The translations under genes and the position numbers were made by a program. Below the pieces are notes generated by a model. It made no database searches and was not told the DNA's origin. It saw nothing but the letters and a program-made list of their open reading frames with translations. This document shows, one piece after another, positions 7,517-15,609 of a DNA stretch of 48,247 nt; the stretch's first letter is position 1; every line of letters begins with the position of its first letter. The DNA is from CBIFVZ01 sp966185765 (GTDB taxonomy: Bacteria; Pseudomonadota; Gammaproteobacteria; Enterobacterales; Enterobacteriaceae), in assembly GCA_966185765.1 (NCBI GenBank), contig CBIFVZ010000020.1, positions 1 through 48,247 on the forward strand, in the 5' to 3' direction.

Positions 7517-8251
7517 ATGTTCTCCATGTTCAATGAAAATAAAGTGATGAGTGACACTTTGCGAGACTACATTGAGCGGAAACTAGAACCTTTCGGATTG
7601 TCTGATTACGCCTTTACTGTATTCAGTAAAAAAGACCCATCAAAATGGTTTGTTATATCGAATTATCCGCCAGAATGGGTGCAAACCTATCGCGAAAATA
7701 ACTTTCAGTTTATTGATCCTGTAATACTCACAGGGTTTCGCCGTATTACACCGTTTGCCTGGGATGAAAACCTGACGTTGATATTATCCAAAATATTCGA
7801 GCTTTCAAAGGAATATAATATCGTTAATGGCTTTTCTTTCGTCGTTCATGATTATTTAGATAATGTCTCCTTGTTAAATTTCATTATTAATGATAAAGAA
7901 ATAATGAAAAGGCAGGGAATTATTAATGAAAATAAAGCCGAACTTCAGATGATATTGCTGGATATTACTGAGCAAATGTATAACTTAGTGATGTCAGGTG
8001 CCACTAATTATCCTGGCGCAAGTATCAGTCCTGGTGAAACTAAATCCATATTTACGCCTAAAGAAAATAGAGTGTTGTATTGGGTCAGTCGGGATAAAAC
8101 CTATGCAGAGGTCGCTGCGTTACTGGGGATATCGGCCAGAACCGTAAAATTTCACATGGCGAATATAACAAAAAAGATGGGTGTCAGAAATGCCCGGTCT
8201 GCAATTCGACTGGGCATGGAGCTTAAGTTAATTATTAATGATGAGGGGTAG
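7517..8251 (+). CDS. Solo LuxR-family acyl-homoserine-lactone regulator, EsaR/YenR type
   Basis: 244-residue transcription factor with an N-terminal autoinducer domain and a C-terminal LuxR helix-turn-helix (about 179-240). All six conserved lactone-pocket residues of the family are present: W54, Y58, D67, P68, W82 and G105. The start MFSMF and segments such as DPVILTGFRR and YNIVNGFSFV match EsaR/ExpR/YenR, a subgroup that often binds DNA without ligand and is released by it. In the DNA-binding domain the conserved E183 and L187 are kept, but the position of TraR G188 is D193. No luxI synthase gene is present on either side, so this is a solo regulator in this window. It is AT-richer than its neighbours, suggesting acquisition. 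Confidence 0.9.
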   Translation: MFSMFNENKVMSDTLRDYIERKLEPFGLSDYAFTVFSKKDPSKWFVISNYPPEWVQTYRENNFQFIDPVILTGFRRITPFAWDENLTLILSKIFELSKEYNIVNGFSFVVHDYLDNVSLLNFIINDKEIMKRQGIINENKAELQMILLDITEQMYNLVMSGATNYPGASISPGETKSIFTPKENRVLYWVSRDKTYAEVAALLGISARTVKFHMANITKKMGVRNARSAIRLGMELKLIINDEG

Positions 8252-8687
8252 CCGCAAGCGAGAATGGCCAGTAAAACAGTGAACATCTTTCTGTTAGTGA
8301 AACGATCGTGGTGGGTAATGAATTTGGGCAACAGTGACGTCATTATTAAGATAGCTACTGGGGCGATTTAGCTGCCCACAGCGCGGCTGACTGGCATCAA
8401 CGCAGAAGGGAACGTCAACACTTCGTCTTCTCGTGCGAGGCAGGTCATTCTGTGGCGGATAATGACGATGGTGCTCACACCTGCGGTGTTGGAGATTCTG
8501 GCTATCCTCGCCCTGAAAACCCAGATGTACGCTAAACTGACTACACTTCCCGGCAGAACAGTGATAACCGCTCTTTTGAAGGGACGTAATTCCAGCCACC
8601 TGTGACATGTCATGTTACAAAGCGAAAAGACTCAGGTATACCTGTAAGATATTATCCAGGCCGATTGACTTATCCAGGCAACAAAAT
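8252..8687. other. Intergenic region between luxR and the channel gene
   Basis: I see no convincing gene. EsaR-type genes usually meet a convergent luxI here; I looked on the minus strand and found no LuxI-like peptide. Short open frames on both strands show no family I recognise. One plus-strand frame of about 60 codons, ending near 8530, could be debris of a former gene, but I cannot name it. Confidence 0.4.
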
Positions 8688-9938
8688 ATGGTGTACATGA
8701 ATCATTTATTCACCTTTCTTGAAAGCAACCCGGCTCTTGCTGTGGGTTTTAACATTATTTTGCTGGTTGTTTCCGGTATGTTCGCGCATCTCCTGTGCAA
8801 ATTCTTATTGATAAAAGTGGTGCGCAAAGCCTTCTTTGCCAGCCATAAACAGGATGTGCCGCTTGAGAAAGACCGACGTATTGCCGAAAAACTCTCAAAT
8901 TTTATCCCGGTTATTATCGTTTATTACGTTCTGCAATTTATGCCGAATATGCCAGCCTCCCTGGTCACGGCGATTAATACGGTCTGCGGGATTTTGTTTT
9001 TTGTCTTTCTGTCGGTCTTTTTCAATGAAATGCTGGATATTGTTAACAGCTCTTATCTGCGCAAAACCCGGCGAAAAAACCACTCTATTAAAGGTTATAT
9101 CCAGATAGGGAAAATACTCGTCCACGTCATCGCCGCGATAATGATCCTCGCCGTGATGTCGAACAAATCACCGGCGATTATCATCTCCAGTCTTGGTGCG
9201 GTGGCGGCTGTGTTGATGTTTGTGTTTCAACACACCCTGCTATCCCTGGTCGCTAACGTCCAGCTTTCGTCAAACGACGTTCTGCAGCTCGGGGACTGGA
9301 TTGAAATGCCAGACAAGAATTTAAGTGGTGAGGTGATTGATATTGCGCTTCACACCATCACCATCCGTAACTGGGACAATACCATCTCAAGAATACCGAC
9401 AAAAAATTTCCTTACGGAGACCTATACCAACTGGCAGGCCATGTTTTCATCCGGTGCGCGCAGGATTATGCGCAGTATCGATATCGATCAGCACTCGGTT
9501 AACTTTCTCTCTCAGGAGATGCTTCTTCCCATGCTGGCAATACGCGGGGTCAGTGAGCCGTTAGCGAAACTGCTGGATGGCCGTGACCCAACCGGTGTGG
9601 CCAATCGTTGGTTTGTCGACAATGGGCTGACGAACCTGACGTTGTTTCGCCACTACCTTATGTCCTGGCTCGCCGACCGCCCTGACATTATTAAAGACAT
9701 GTATATTGTGGTACGAACCCTGAAACCTACGCCATCCGGCATCCCGCTGGAAATCTACTGTTTTACCTCTTCCACGGCGTGGAGGGACTATGAAGATACG
9801 CAATCCACGATATTCGAGTACATCACGGCAGTTGCTGGCGAGTTTGCTTTACGTATATATCAATATCCAGCGGGGCATGATTTCTGGCGTTTATCCCAGG
9901 AAAGCATGGCCAGGGGTAATGTGCCGCCGCCAGACTGA
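8688..9938 (+). CDS. MscS-family mechanosensitive channel, YbdG-like
   Basis: 416 residues, close to the 415 of E. coli YbdG (MscM-type miniconductance channel). Five N-terminal membrane segments end in the pore-lining helix with SLGAVAAVLMFVFQHTLLSL, followed by the MscS beta domain (LGDWIEMP, then IRNWDNTISRIPTKNFL) and a C-terminal cytoplasmic domain ending LRIYQYPAGHDF. Such channels open under membrane tension and release solutes on osmotic downshift. The start at 8688 has CCAGG at good distance; an ATG at 8697 is also possible and an upstream frame reaches 8607. It stands alone between luxR and the cassette. It may be a second copy beside a ybdG elsewhere. Confidence 0.85.
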   Translation: MVYMNHLFTFLESNPALAVGFNIILLVVSGMFAHLLCKFLLIKVVRKAFFASHKQDVPLEKDRRIAEKLSNFIPVIIVYYVLQFMPNMPASLVTAINTVCGILFFVFLSVFFNEMLDIVNSSYLRKTRRKNHSIKGYIQIGKILVHVIAAIMILAVMSNKSPAIIISSLGAVAAVLMFVFQHTLLSLVANVQLSSNDVLQLGDWIEMPDKNLSGEVIDIALHTITIRNWDNTISRIPTKNFLTETYTNWQAMFSSGARRIMRSIDIDQHSVNFLSQEMLLPMLAIRGVSEPLAKLLDGRDPTGVANRWFVDNGLTNLTLFRHYLMSWLADRPDIIKDMYIVVRTLKPTPSGIPLEIYCFTSSTAWRDYEDTQSTIFEYITAVAGEFALRIYQYPAGHDFWRLSQESMARGNVPPPD

Positions 9939-10223
9939 TGATCCTTTCAGGCGACGCCGGTTCAGGTACGCCATCTGGCGGTCATAAAGGGGGGGACAGG
10001 GAGATTAACCTTTCACCGAGGGCATGTGGGTATGGCGCCTGCTTGCCCCACGTCCCGGCAAAGCGAAGCGCCGCCGCTGGTCGGTCACCGACGTTGAAAA
10101 AAGAAAGGATAAAGGCCTTATCCTGCCTGCAACGCAAACGTGAGTGATTCAGTATCGGGTTTGGCACGACAGGTGATTCTGTTATTACCTTCGGGCGGGC
10201 GCTATCGCGGGCCACCACGTCGC

Positions 10224-11015
10224 TTAACTTGCCACCAGCACCGTGACGCCCAGCTTCTCAAATGCCTTCACCGCTTCGCTACTAATCCCGTTGTCGGTAA
10301 TCAGATAGTGGATGTCGCTCCAGTCGCACGGCAGGGCGAACATCGACACCTTATCAATCTTGCTGGAGTCCGCCACCACATACACCGTTTTTGCCGAGCG
10401 GATCATGGCGCTTTTCACATTGATATCGGTTTCGCTTGGAAAGCTTAAGCCCATGCGCGGCGAGATAGCGGCGGTGGCGAGGAAAAGTTTTTCCGCCAGC
10501 ACGTTTTCAAAAAAGCTCGCCGCTTTTTCGCCGGAGGTGGAAAGCGTCGGGAACTTAAACGTACCGCCCGTGAGCAGGATGTTAATGCCCGGCTCGCCGC
10601 CGAGTTTTAGCGCAATGTTAACCGCGTTGGTTGTCACTGACAGGCGATGAATGTGGGACAGGTGGTTAACAATGGCGGTGGTGGTGGTGCCGGAATCGAA
10701 AATCACCGCGTCACCGTTTTCAATCTGCGCTGCTGCCAGTCGTCCGATGGCGTCTTTCTCTTCCAGATTGATCTGACGCTCAAGCAGCAGCGCACCGGTG
10801 TTTTGCTTACCCGTGACAAGCGTGGCCCCGCCGTAATAGCGTTGTACAAATCCTTGTTTTTGTAATTCACGCAGATCGGTACGGATCGTCGCTTCGGTGA
10901 GATCAAACGTTTGCGTCAGATGCTTCACGGTCACGGTGCCGTCTTCACGGATCATCTCAAGAATCTTATCTCTGCGCTGTTGCATATCCGCCAGCTGCTC
11001 GTTCCTGGTTTTCAA
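10224..11015 (-). CDS. DeoR-family transcriptional repressor of the sugar cassette
   Basis: 263 residues. The N-terminal DeoR helix-turn-helix is at about 13-57 (RRDKILEMIREDGTVTVKHL, then TEATIRTDLRELQKQGF), followed by the DeoR sensor domain, an isomerase-like fold that binds phosphorylated sugars, with GDAVIFDSGTTT, LLTGGTF and VADSSKI. It is divergent from the transketolase operon and almost certainly controls it; by family precedent the inducer would be a sugar phosphate made by the cassette kinase. The intergenic region carries symmetrical CGATCG sites as candidate operators. Confidence 0.9.
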   Translation of the reverse strand: MKTRNEQLADMQQRRDKILEMIREDGTVTVKHLTQTFDLTEATIRTDLRELQKQGFVQRYYGGATLVTGKQNTGALLLERQINLEEKDAIGRLAAAQIENGDAVIFDSGTTTTAIVNHLSHIHRLSVTTNAVNIALKLGGEPGINILLTGGTFKFPTLSTSGEKAASFFENVLAEKLFLATAAISPRMGLSFPSETDINVKSAMIRSAKTVYVVADSSKIDKVSMFALPCDWSDIHYLITDNGISSEAVKAFEKLGVTVLVAS

Positions 11016-11091
11016 TCGAAATGCTCCTGGTATTGAACGCGTTGCCCCACCTTCTGCTCAGCCACGCAGTGTAGCGCTCGTTGTCAGTGAA

Positions 11092-11107
11092 TGCGAGTTT
11101 ACTCGCA
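11092..11107. promoter_or_regulatory. Possible CRP site
   Basis: TGCGAGTTTACTCGCA is fully symmetrical with the TGNGA-N6-TCNCA spacing of a cAMP-CRP site, but both half-sites read TGCGA rather than TGTGA. It lies 77 bases before the repressor gene and about 240 before the operon. Catabolite control would be expected for such a cassette. Confidence 0.35.
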
Positions 11108-11274
11108 GGCTGTACGGTATTTTAGCCATTTTTTGCATTTTTTCAGCCAGATAGCGCCAAAGACTGGCACAAGGCAGTTGCACAGGAAAACAGCATTCTG
11201 CGACAACATAATTTCGAATACCTTTTGTTTTATATTTGATCAATGCCACAGAATCCGTTAAACAAACGCTATAC

Positions 11275-11330
11275 ATTTTCGATCGAAAATCAAATGAAAG
11301 CGATCGATAGCGTTTTTGTCATCACGATCG
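11275..11330. promoter_or_regulatory. Candidate DeoR-type operators with three CGATCG repeats
   Basis: ATTTTCGATCGAAAAT (11275-11290) is a perfect 16-base palindrome of the TTTCG/CGAAA form seen in operators of GlpR-like DeoR proteins. CGATCG recurs at 11301-11306 and 11325-11330, so three copies fall within 51 bases just before the operon ribosome binding site (GGAGG near 11340). TATACA at 11270-11275 could be the -10 box, which the palindrome would cover. The match to the neighbouring repressor is inferred from position. Confidence 0.55.
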
Positions 11331-11349
11331 TTACGATCTGGAGGTAAGT

Positions 11350-12153
11350 GTGGACGTACAGGCGATAAAACAGACGGCGCGACAGGCCCGGCGCTATGTG
11401 TTGCAGATGAACCACCGGGCGGGCAAAGGCCATACCGGTGCCGATCTTTCCGAAATCGATATTCTCTGCACGCTCTACATGGCGGTGATGGACCGCGGCC
11501 AGGCGCGCCCGGACCAGGACCGCTTCATCCTGTCCAAAGGCCACGGCGCGGGCGGGTTTTATTGCAGCGCAGCGGCGATGGGACTGCTTGATCCTGAGGT
11601 ACTGAGTCAGTACATGGGCGACGACACGCTGCTCGCAGGCCACCCGGTGCACCAGAAGCTGCCGGAGCTGGTCGAGATTAACTCCGGCGGGCTTGGCCAC
11701 GGCTTACCGATTGCGGTGGGGCTTGCGCTGGGCAATAAACTTGCCGGGCGCGGGCACCGTCGCGCTTTTGTGCTGCTGGGTGATGGTGAACTGGCGGAAG
11801 GCTCCAACTGGGAGGCGGCGATGTCTGCGAGCAAATTTCAGCTTGATAACCTGATTGCCATTGTCGATCGCAACCGCCTGCAACTGGCAGGTAAAACCGA
11901 GTCCATCATGCCGCTGGAGCCGCTCGCCGACAAGTGGCAGGCCTTTGGCTTTGAGGTGCTCGAGTGCGACGGACACTGTCCCATCTCTATCGTCAGTGCG
12001 GTGAACGCACCGTCAACCGGTAAGCCACGCGTCATTCTTGCCAGTACCGAAAAAGGCCACGGTATTTCGTTTATGGCGAACGTTCCGGCCTGGCATCATC
12101 TGGTGCCCAACGATGAACAACTCGCCCAGGCGCTGGCGGAACTGGAGGATTAA
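11350..12153 (+). CDS. Split transketolase, N-terminal (TPP-binding) subunit
   Basis: 267 residues, equal to the N-terminal half of transketolase. It begins at GTG with GGAGG seven bases upstream. The diphosphate-binding motif reads GDGELAEGSNWEA and then IAIVDRN, with LSKGHG and NSGGLGHGLP before it. Such half-enzymes pair with a separate pyrimidine-binding subunit, encoded two bases downstream. They move two-carbon units between ketose and aldose phosphates; specialised versions act on unusual sugars, for example apulose 4-phosphate in the apiose pathway. Being first in the operon with a kinase and dehydrogenases, it probably cleaves the phosphorylated product of this pathway. Confidence 0.9.
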   Translation: MDVQAIKQTARQARRYVLQMNHRAGKGHTGADLSEIDILCTLYMAVMDRGQARPDQDRFILSKGHGAGGFYCSAAAMGLLDPEVLSQYMGDDTLLAGHPVHQKLPELVEINSGGLGHGLPIAVGLALGNKLAGRGHRRAFVLLGDGELAEGSNWEAAMSASKFQLDNLIAIVDRNRLQLAGKTESIMPLEPLADKWQAFGFEVLECDGHCPISIVSAVNAPSTGKPRVILASTEKGHGISFMANVPAWHHLVPNDEQLAQALAELED

Positions 12154-12155
12154 TC

Positions 12156-13079
12156 ATGCAAGACTTACGTGATGCGGTTATCGCAACCCTGCTTGAGGCC
12201 CAGCAGGCCGGAGCCAATCTTCATGTTGTGGTGGCAGACTCCACCTCAACGTCCAAAATCGCGCCATTTGAGAAGGCGTTTCCTGAGCGCGTGGTCAACG
12301 TGGGTATTGCCGAGCAGAACATGGTCGGCATTGCCGCAGGCCTGGCGTTGAGCGGCAGCACGGTATTTACCGCCAACGCCGCGCCGTTTTTGCTGGCACG
12401 CGCTAACGAGCAGGTGAAAAACGACGTTTGCTACACCGATACCAACGTCAAAATGCTCGGTCTGAACGCCGGGTTTGCTTACGGGCCACTCGGTGCCACC
12501 CACCACTGCATGAACGATATCGCCATCGCCCGCACCTTTGGCAATTTGCAGGTCTTTGCCCCGGCAGACGCTGCCCAGGCGCGTGCGGTGACACAACACG
12601 CCATCGCCCATCGCGGCCCGGTGTATATCCGTATGGACAGCGACAAAGTGCCAGACCTGCACGGCCCGGACTGGCGCTTTACGCCGGGCAAGCCGCACGT
12701 GGTGCAGCAGGGGAAAGACACCGTGGTGTTCTGCCTGGGCACGATTGTGCACGAAGCGCTGGCGGCGGATTTACCGAACGTCACTGTCGTTTCACTGCCA
12801 TCGCTGTGGCCGCTGGATGTGGAGGCGGTGCGTAATCTCATAACCGCACATTCGCATGTGATCTCGATGGAAGAACACGTCATTAGCGGTGGCCTTGCCA
12901 GCATCATTGGTGAAATTCTGCACCAGCAGCGCCTTAGCCAGCGTTTTACGGCGCTTGGCGTTCCGCCGTACGAATTTACCCACAGCAGCAGCCGTAAGGC
13001 GCTGCGTCGCCAGTTCAATATTGATGCCGCAGGGCTGCGCCACACGCTTGAGCAGGCGGCACAGGGCGTTTTTGCGTAA
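12156..13079 (+). CDS. Split transketolase, C-terminal (pyrimidine-binding) subunit
   Basis: 307 residues, corresponding to the middle and C-terminal domains of transketolase. The catalytic glutamate that activates TPP is in VVNVGIAEQNMVGIAAGLAL. The later segment GLNAGFAYGPLGATHHCMND lines the active site, and the C-terminal domain holds ISMEEHVISGGLAS. It begins two bases after the N subunit stop codon, so the two halves are made together. Domain layout is certain; the sugar substrate is not. Confidence 0.9.
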   Translation: MQDLRDAVIATLLEAQQAGANLHVVVADSTSTSKIAPFEKAFPERVVNVGIAEQNMVGIAAGLALSGSTVFTANAAPFLLARANEQVKNDVCYTDTNVKMLGLNAGFAYGPLGATHHCMNDIAIARTFGNLQVFAPADAAQARAVTQHAIAHRGPVYIRMDSDKVPDLHGPDWRFTPGKPHVVQQGKDTVVFCLGTIVHEALAADLPNVTVVSLPSLWPLDVEAVRNLITAHSHVISMEEHVISGGLASIIGEILHQQRLSQRFTALGVPPYEFTHSSSRKALRRQFNIDAAGLRHTLEQAAQGVFA

Positions 13080-13089
13080 GGAGTTAACG

Positions 13090-13887
13090 ATGAGTAACGA
13101 ATACGACGTGAATTTGCGCTACGGCGTGGACACTGCCGGGGATTTATCCGGCAAGGTAGCGGTGGTCACCGGCGGGTTGGGTGGCATTGCGATGGCGAGC
13201 AACGACATGCTACTGGAGAAGGGGGCGAAGCTGGCGCTGTTGTACCCGCCCTTCGAGCGCGAAAAAGCGCTGGAGGTGGCAGAGCAGTTCGACCCTGCGC
13301 GCGTGCTGTTTGTGCAATGCGATGTAGCAGACCCGGATTCGGTCGAGAAAGCCTTCTTCCAGGTTGAGGCGCACTACGGCCAGATTGATATCCTGGTGAA
13401 CTGTGCGGGCTATGTGATGCTGCAACCGGTGCTGGAAACGGAATTTGCCGAGTGGAATAAGCAGATTGCGATCAACCTCACCGGGCCGTTCCTGTGCTCG
13501 CAGGCGGCGGCCAGGCGCATGATCAAAGCCGGGCGCGGCGGCAAGATTATCAACATCGCCTCCCAGGCGGCCTCCATCGCCATTGATAACCACGTGGCCT
13601 ACACCTCAGCCAAAGCGGGCCTGCTCGGCATGACCAAAGTCATGGCCAAAGAGTTCGCGCCGCACCGCATTAACGTCAACACGCTCTCGCCCACCGTGGT
13701 GCTTACGCCAATGGGCGAAAAGGCCTGGCGCGGCGAAAAGGGCGAGGCGATGAAAACACTCATTCCGCTGGGCCGCTTTGCCTATACCGACGAAATCGCC
13801 GCCGCTGTGCTGTTTTTTGCCGGTAACGGCAGCGACATGATAACCGGCGCGGACCTGATGATAGACGGCGGTTTTACCATCTGGTAA
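13090..13887 (+). CDS. SDR-family oxidoreductase (first of two)
   Basis: 265 residues, classical short-chain dehydrogenase. The nucleotide-binding segment reads VTGGLGGIAMA, lacking the final glycine of the usual TGxxxGIG. NCAG, the catalytic serine region IASQAAS and YTSAK are present, with IDGGFTIW at the end. A start much further upstream is open, but ATG 13090 follows GGAGTTAACG and leaves a 10-base gap after the transketolase subunit. It probably oxidises a polyol or sugar to a keto form with NAD(P); homologues in polyol cassettes do so. The exact substrate is unknown. Confidence 0.85.
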   Translation: MSNEYDVNLRYGVDTAGDLSGKVAVVTGGLGGIAMASNDMLLEKGAKLALLYPPFEREKALEVAEQFDPARVLFVQCDVADPDSVEKAFFQVEAHYGQIDILVNCAGYVMLQPVLETEFAEWNKQIAINLTGPFLCSQAAARRMIKAGRGGKIINIASQAASIAIDNHVAYTSAKAGLLGMTKVMAKEFAPHRINVNTLSPTVVLTPMGEKAWRGEKGEAMKTLIPLGRFAYTDEIAAAVLFFAGNGSDMITGADLMIDGGFTIW

Positions 13888-13914
13888 GCCGCGCTTTTGG
13901 CCGCCTGGCGCGGC
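13888..13914 (+). promoter_or_regulatory. Intercistronic hairpin before the binding-protein gene
   Basis: GCCGCGC (13888-13894) pairs with GCGCGGC (13908-13914) immediately after the dehydrogenase stop codon. No T run follows. Together with the hairpin after the next gene it could set the stability of the binding-protein message. Confidence 0.5.
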
Positions 13915-13995
13915 CTGCAAACCCCAGGTAATTATGCTGTTTCGCTGTACCCGACAATAACAATCCCCACAGGGGAAGACAGAGAGAACATCATT

Positions 13996-14931
13996 ATGAC
14001 ATTGCGTTTAAACCTGTTAACCGTAGCCGCTGCCTGTGCTTTTTCCTTCACCGCGCACGCCGCCGACAAGGGCACCATCCTGATTATGGTGAACTCCCTT
14101 GATAACCCGTATTACGCCTCCGAGGCCAAAGGCGCCACCGAAAAAGCGCAGGCGCTGGGTTACAAGACCAGCGTGCTGTCCCACAGCGAAGATGTGAAAA
14201 AGCAAAACGAACTCATTGATGCCGCCATTGGTAAAAAAGTACAGGGCATCATCCTTGATAACGCCGACTCGACGGCAAGCGTCGCGGCCATCAAAAAAGC
14301 GCAGCAGGCCGGTATCCCGGTGGTGCTGATTAACCGCGAAATTCCGGTGGATGACGTAGCCCTGGTGCAGATAACCCACAATAACTTCCAGGCAGGCTCT
14401 GAAGTGGCGAACGTGTTTGTGGAGAGCATGGGCGAGAAAGGTAAATACGCCGAGCTGACGTGTAATCTTGCCGACAACAACTGCGTGACGCGCTCCAAAT
14501 CCTTTCACCAGGTGATTGACCAGTACCCGGACATGGTGAGCGTGGCGCGCCAGGATGCCAAAGGCACGCTGATTGACGGCAAGCGCATCATGGACAGCAT
14601 TCTCCAGGCACACCCGGACGTGAAGGGCGTGATTTGCGGCAACGGCCCGGTTGCGCTGGGCGCGATTGCCGCGCTTAAGGCCGCAGGCCGCGATGATGTG
14701 ATTGTGGTCGGCATTGACGGCAGCAACGACGAGCGCGACGCAGTAAAAGCCGGGGCGCTTAAGGCTACCGTCATGCTCCAGGCGCAGGCCATTGCCGCTC
14801 AGGGCGTAACCGACCTCGACAACTACCTCCAGAAGGGCGCAAAGCCCGCTAAACAGCGCGTGATGTTCCGCGGCATTCTGGTTAACCAGGACAACGCTGA
14901 CAAGGTACAGGACTTCAACTTCAAGTCCTGA
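13996..14931 (+). CDS. Periplasmic sugar-binding protein, RbsB-like
   Basis: 311 residues. Signal peptide MTLRLNLLTVAAACAFSFTA then HA, with cleavage before ADKGTILIMV. The fold is the ribose-type periplasmic binding protein (Peripla_BP_4), with LDNPYYASEAKGA, GIILDNADS, PVVLINREIP and VVGIDGSNDERDAVKAGALK. It captures the pathway substrate for the ABC transporter encoded downstream. An upstream frame reaches 13897, but the start given follows a purine-rich AGAGAGAACA stretch and opens a clean signal peptide. Position after SDR and before the lipoprotein places it in the operon. Confidence 0.9.
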   Translation: MTLRLNLLTVAAACAFSFTAHAADKGTILIMVNSLDNPYYASEAKGATEKAQALGYKTSVLSHSEDVKKQNELIDAAIGKKVQGIILDNADSTASVAAIKKAQQAGIPVVLINREIPVDDVALVQITHNNFQAGSEVANVFVESMGEKGKYAELTCNLADNNCVTRSKSFHQVIDQYPDMVSVARQDAKGTLIDGKRIMDSILQAHPDVKGVICGNGPVALGAIAALKAAGRDDVIVVGIDGSNDERDAVKAGALKATVMLQAQAIAAQGVTDLDNYLQKGAKPAKQRVMFRGILVNQDNADKVQDFNFKS

Positions 14932-14944
14932 GATTAACGCGCTC

Positions 14945-14962
14945 GCGCCCGTGACAGGGCGC
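14945..14962 (+). promoter_or_regulatory. Intercistronic hairpin after the binding-protein gene
   Basis: GCGCCC-GTGACA-GGGCGC is a perfect stem directly after the binding-protein stop codon, without a T run. Such hairpins often protect the abundant upstream message while allowing some read-through. Confidence 0.55.
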
Positions 14963-14976
14963 ACAAGGAGGGAAAT

Positions 14977-15609
14977 ATGTCCAGACCACTCTGGCTGGCG
15001 CTGGTTTTGCTGATACCGGCGCTGGGCGGTTGCCGTATCGTCTCGACCCAGGAGCTGGCGGATTTAAAAAATCCACCTAATCCGCACATGGCGAACATCG
15101 ACCAGACCTGGCAGCAAAACATTGTGCCGCAGATTGCAGGTGAGGCGCGTGCGGCAGATGAGCTGATGCGCCAGCTTAACGCGGCCAGCGATTTTGACAG
15201 TGCCTGTCAACAGTACGGCTGGCGTTCTCAGGAAGAGAATCCGTGCGTGTTTGCCGTGCGCGTGAGCGGTACGGTCGAAAAAGTGGATACCGCCTCGCGC
15301 AGCGGCAAAGTCATTATCAAAGACAGCCGTGGCGAAAGCGTGGTGGTACAACTCGGGCCGACCATTCGCGGCACCGCGCTGCGCGACGGTTATAAAGGTG
15401 TGGGCTACCAGGACTTCAACGACCAGGTGCTGTTTGGCAACTACAGCCGTTCAATTAACGAACAGGCGGCGGCCATGATGAAGGCCTTCAATCCGCAGCC
15501 CGGCGAGACGGTCACGGTCGAAGGCGTCTTTAGCGCCTGGGATATCCCATCGAAAGTGCCGGATGTGACGCCTGCGAAAATAACGCGCACGCAGGGAGGG
15601 GCAGAATGA
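14977..15609 (+). CDS. DUF2291 lipoprotein of the sugar cassette
   Basis: 210 residues with a lipoprotein signal: hydrophobic stretch then lipobox L16-G17-G18-C19. The body matches the DUF2291 family as I recall it, with CVFAVRVSGTVEKVDTASRSGK and VQLGPTIRGTALRD, a likely OB-like beta fold. DUF2291 genes typically lie inside operons for ribose-type ABC transporters next to split transketolase or xylulokinase-like genes, but have no proven function; a periplasmic accessory to substrate uptake is an inference. Its stop codon overlaps the start of the ATPase gene (ATGA). Confidence 0.8.
   Translation: MSRPLWLALVLLIPALGGCRIVSTQELADLKNPPNPHMANIDQTWQQNIVPQIAGEARAADELMRQLNAASDFDSACQQYGWRSQEENPCVFAVRVSGTVEKVDTASRSGKVIIKDSRGESVVVQLGPTIRGTALRDGYKGVGYQDFNDQVLFGNYSRSINEQAAAMMKAFNPQPGETVTVEGVFSAWDIPSKVPDVTPAKITRTQGGAE

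Noticed and set aside
8252..8687. Possible luxI remnant convergent to the luxR gene
   Set aside because: No frame on the minus strand shows LuxI motifs; the short frames there look random.
14017..14964. 315-codon open frame on the minus strand over the binding-protein gene
   Set aside because: Antisense shadow rich in His, Val and Ala with no recognisable domain; the plus-strand gene is certain.
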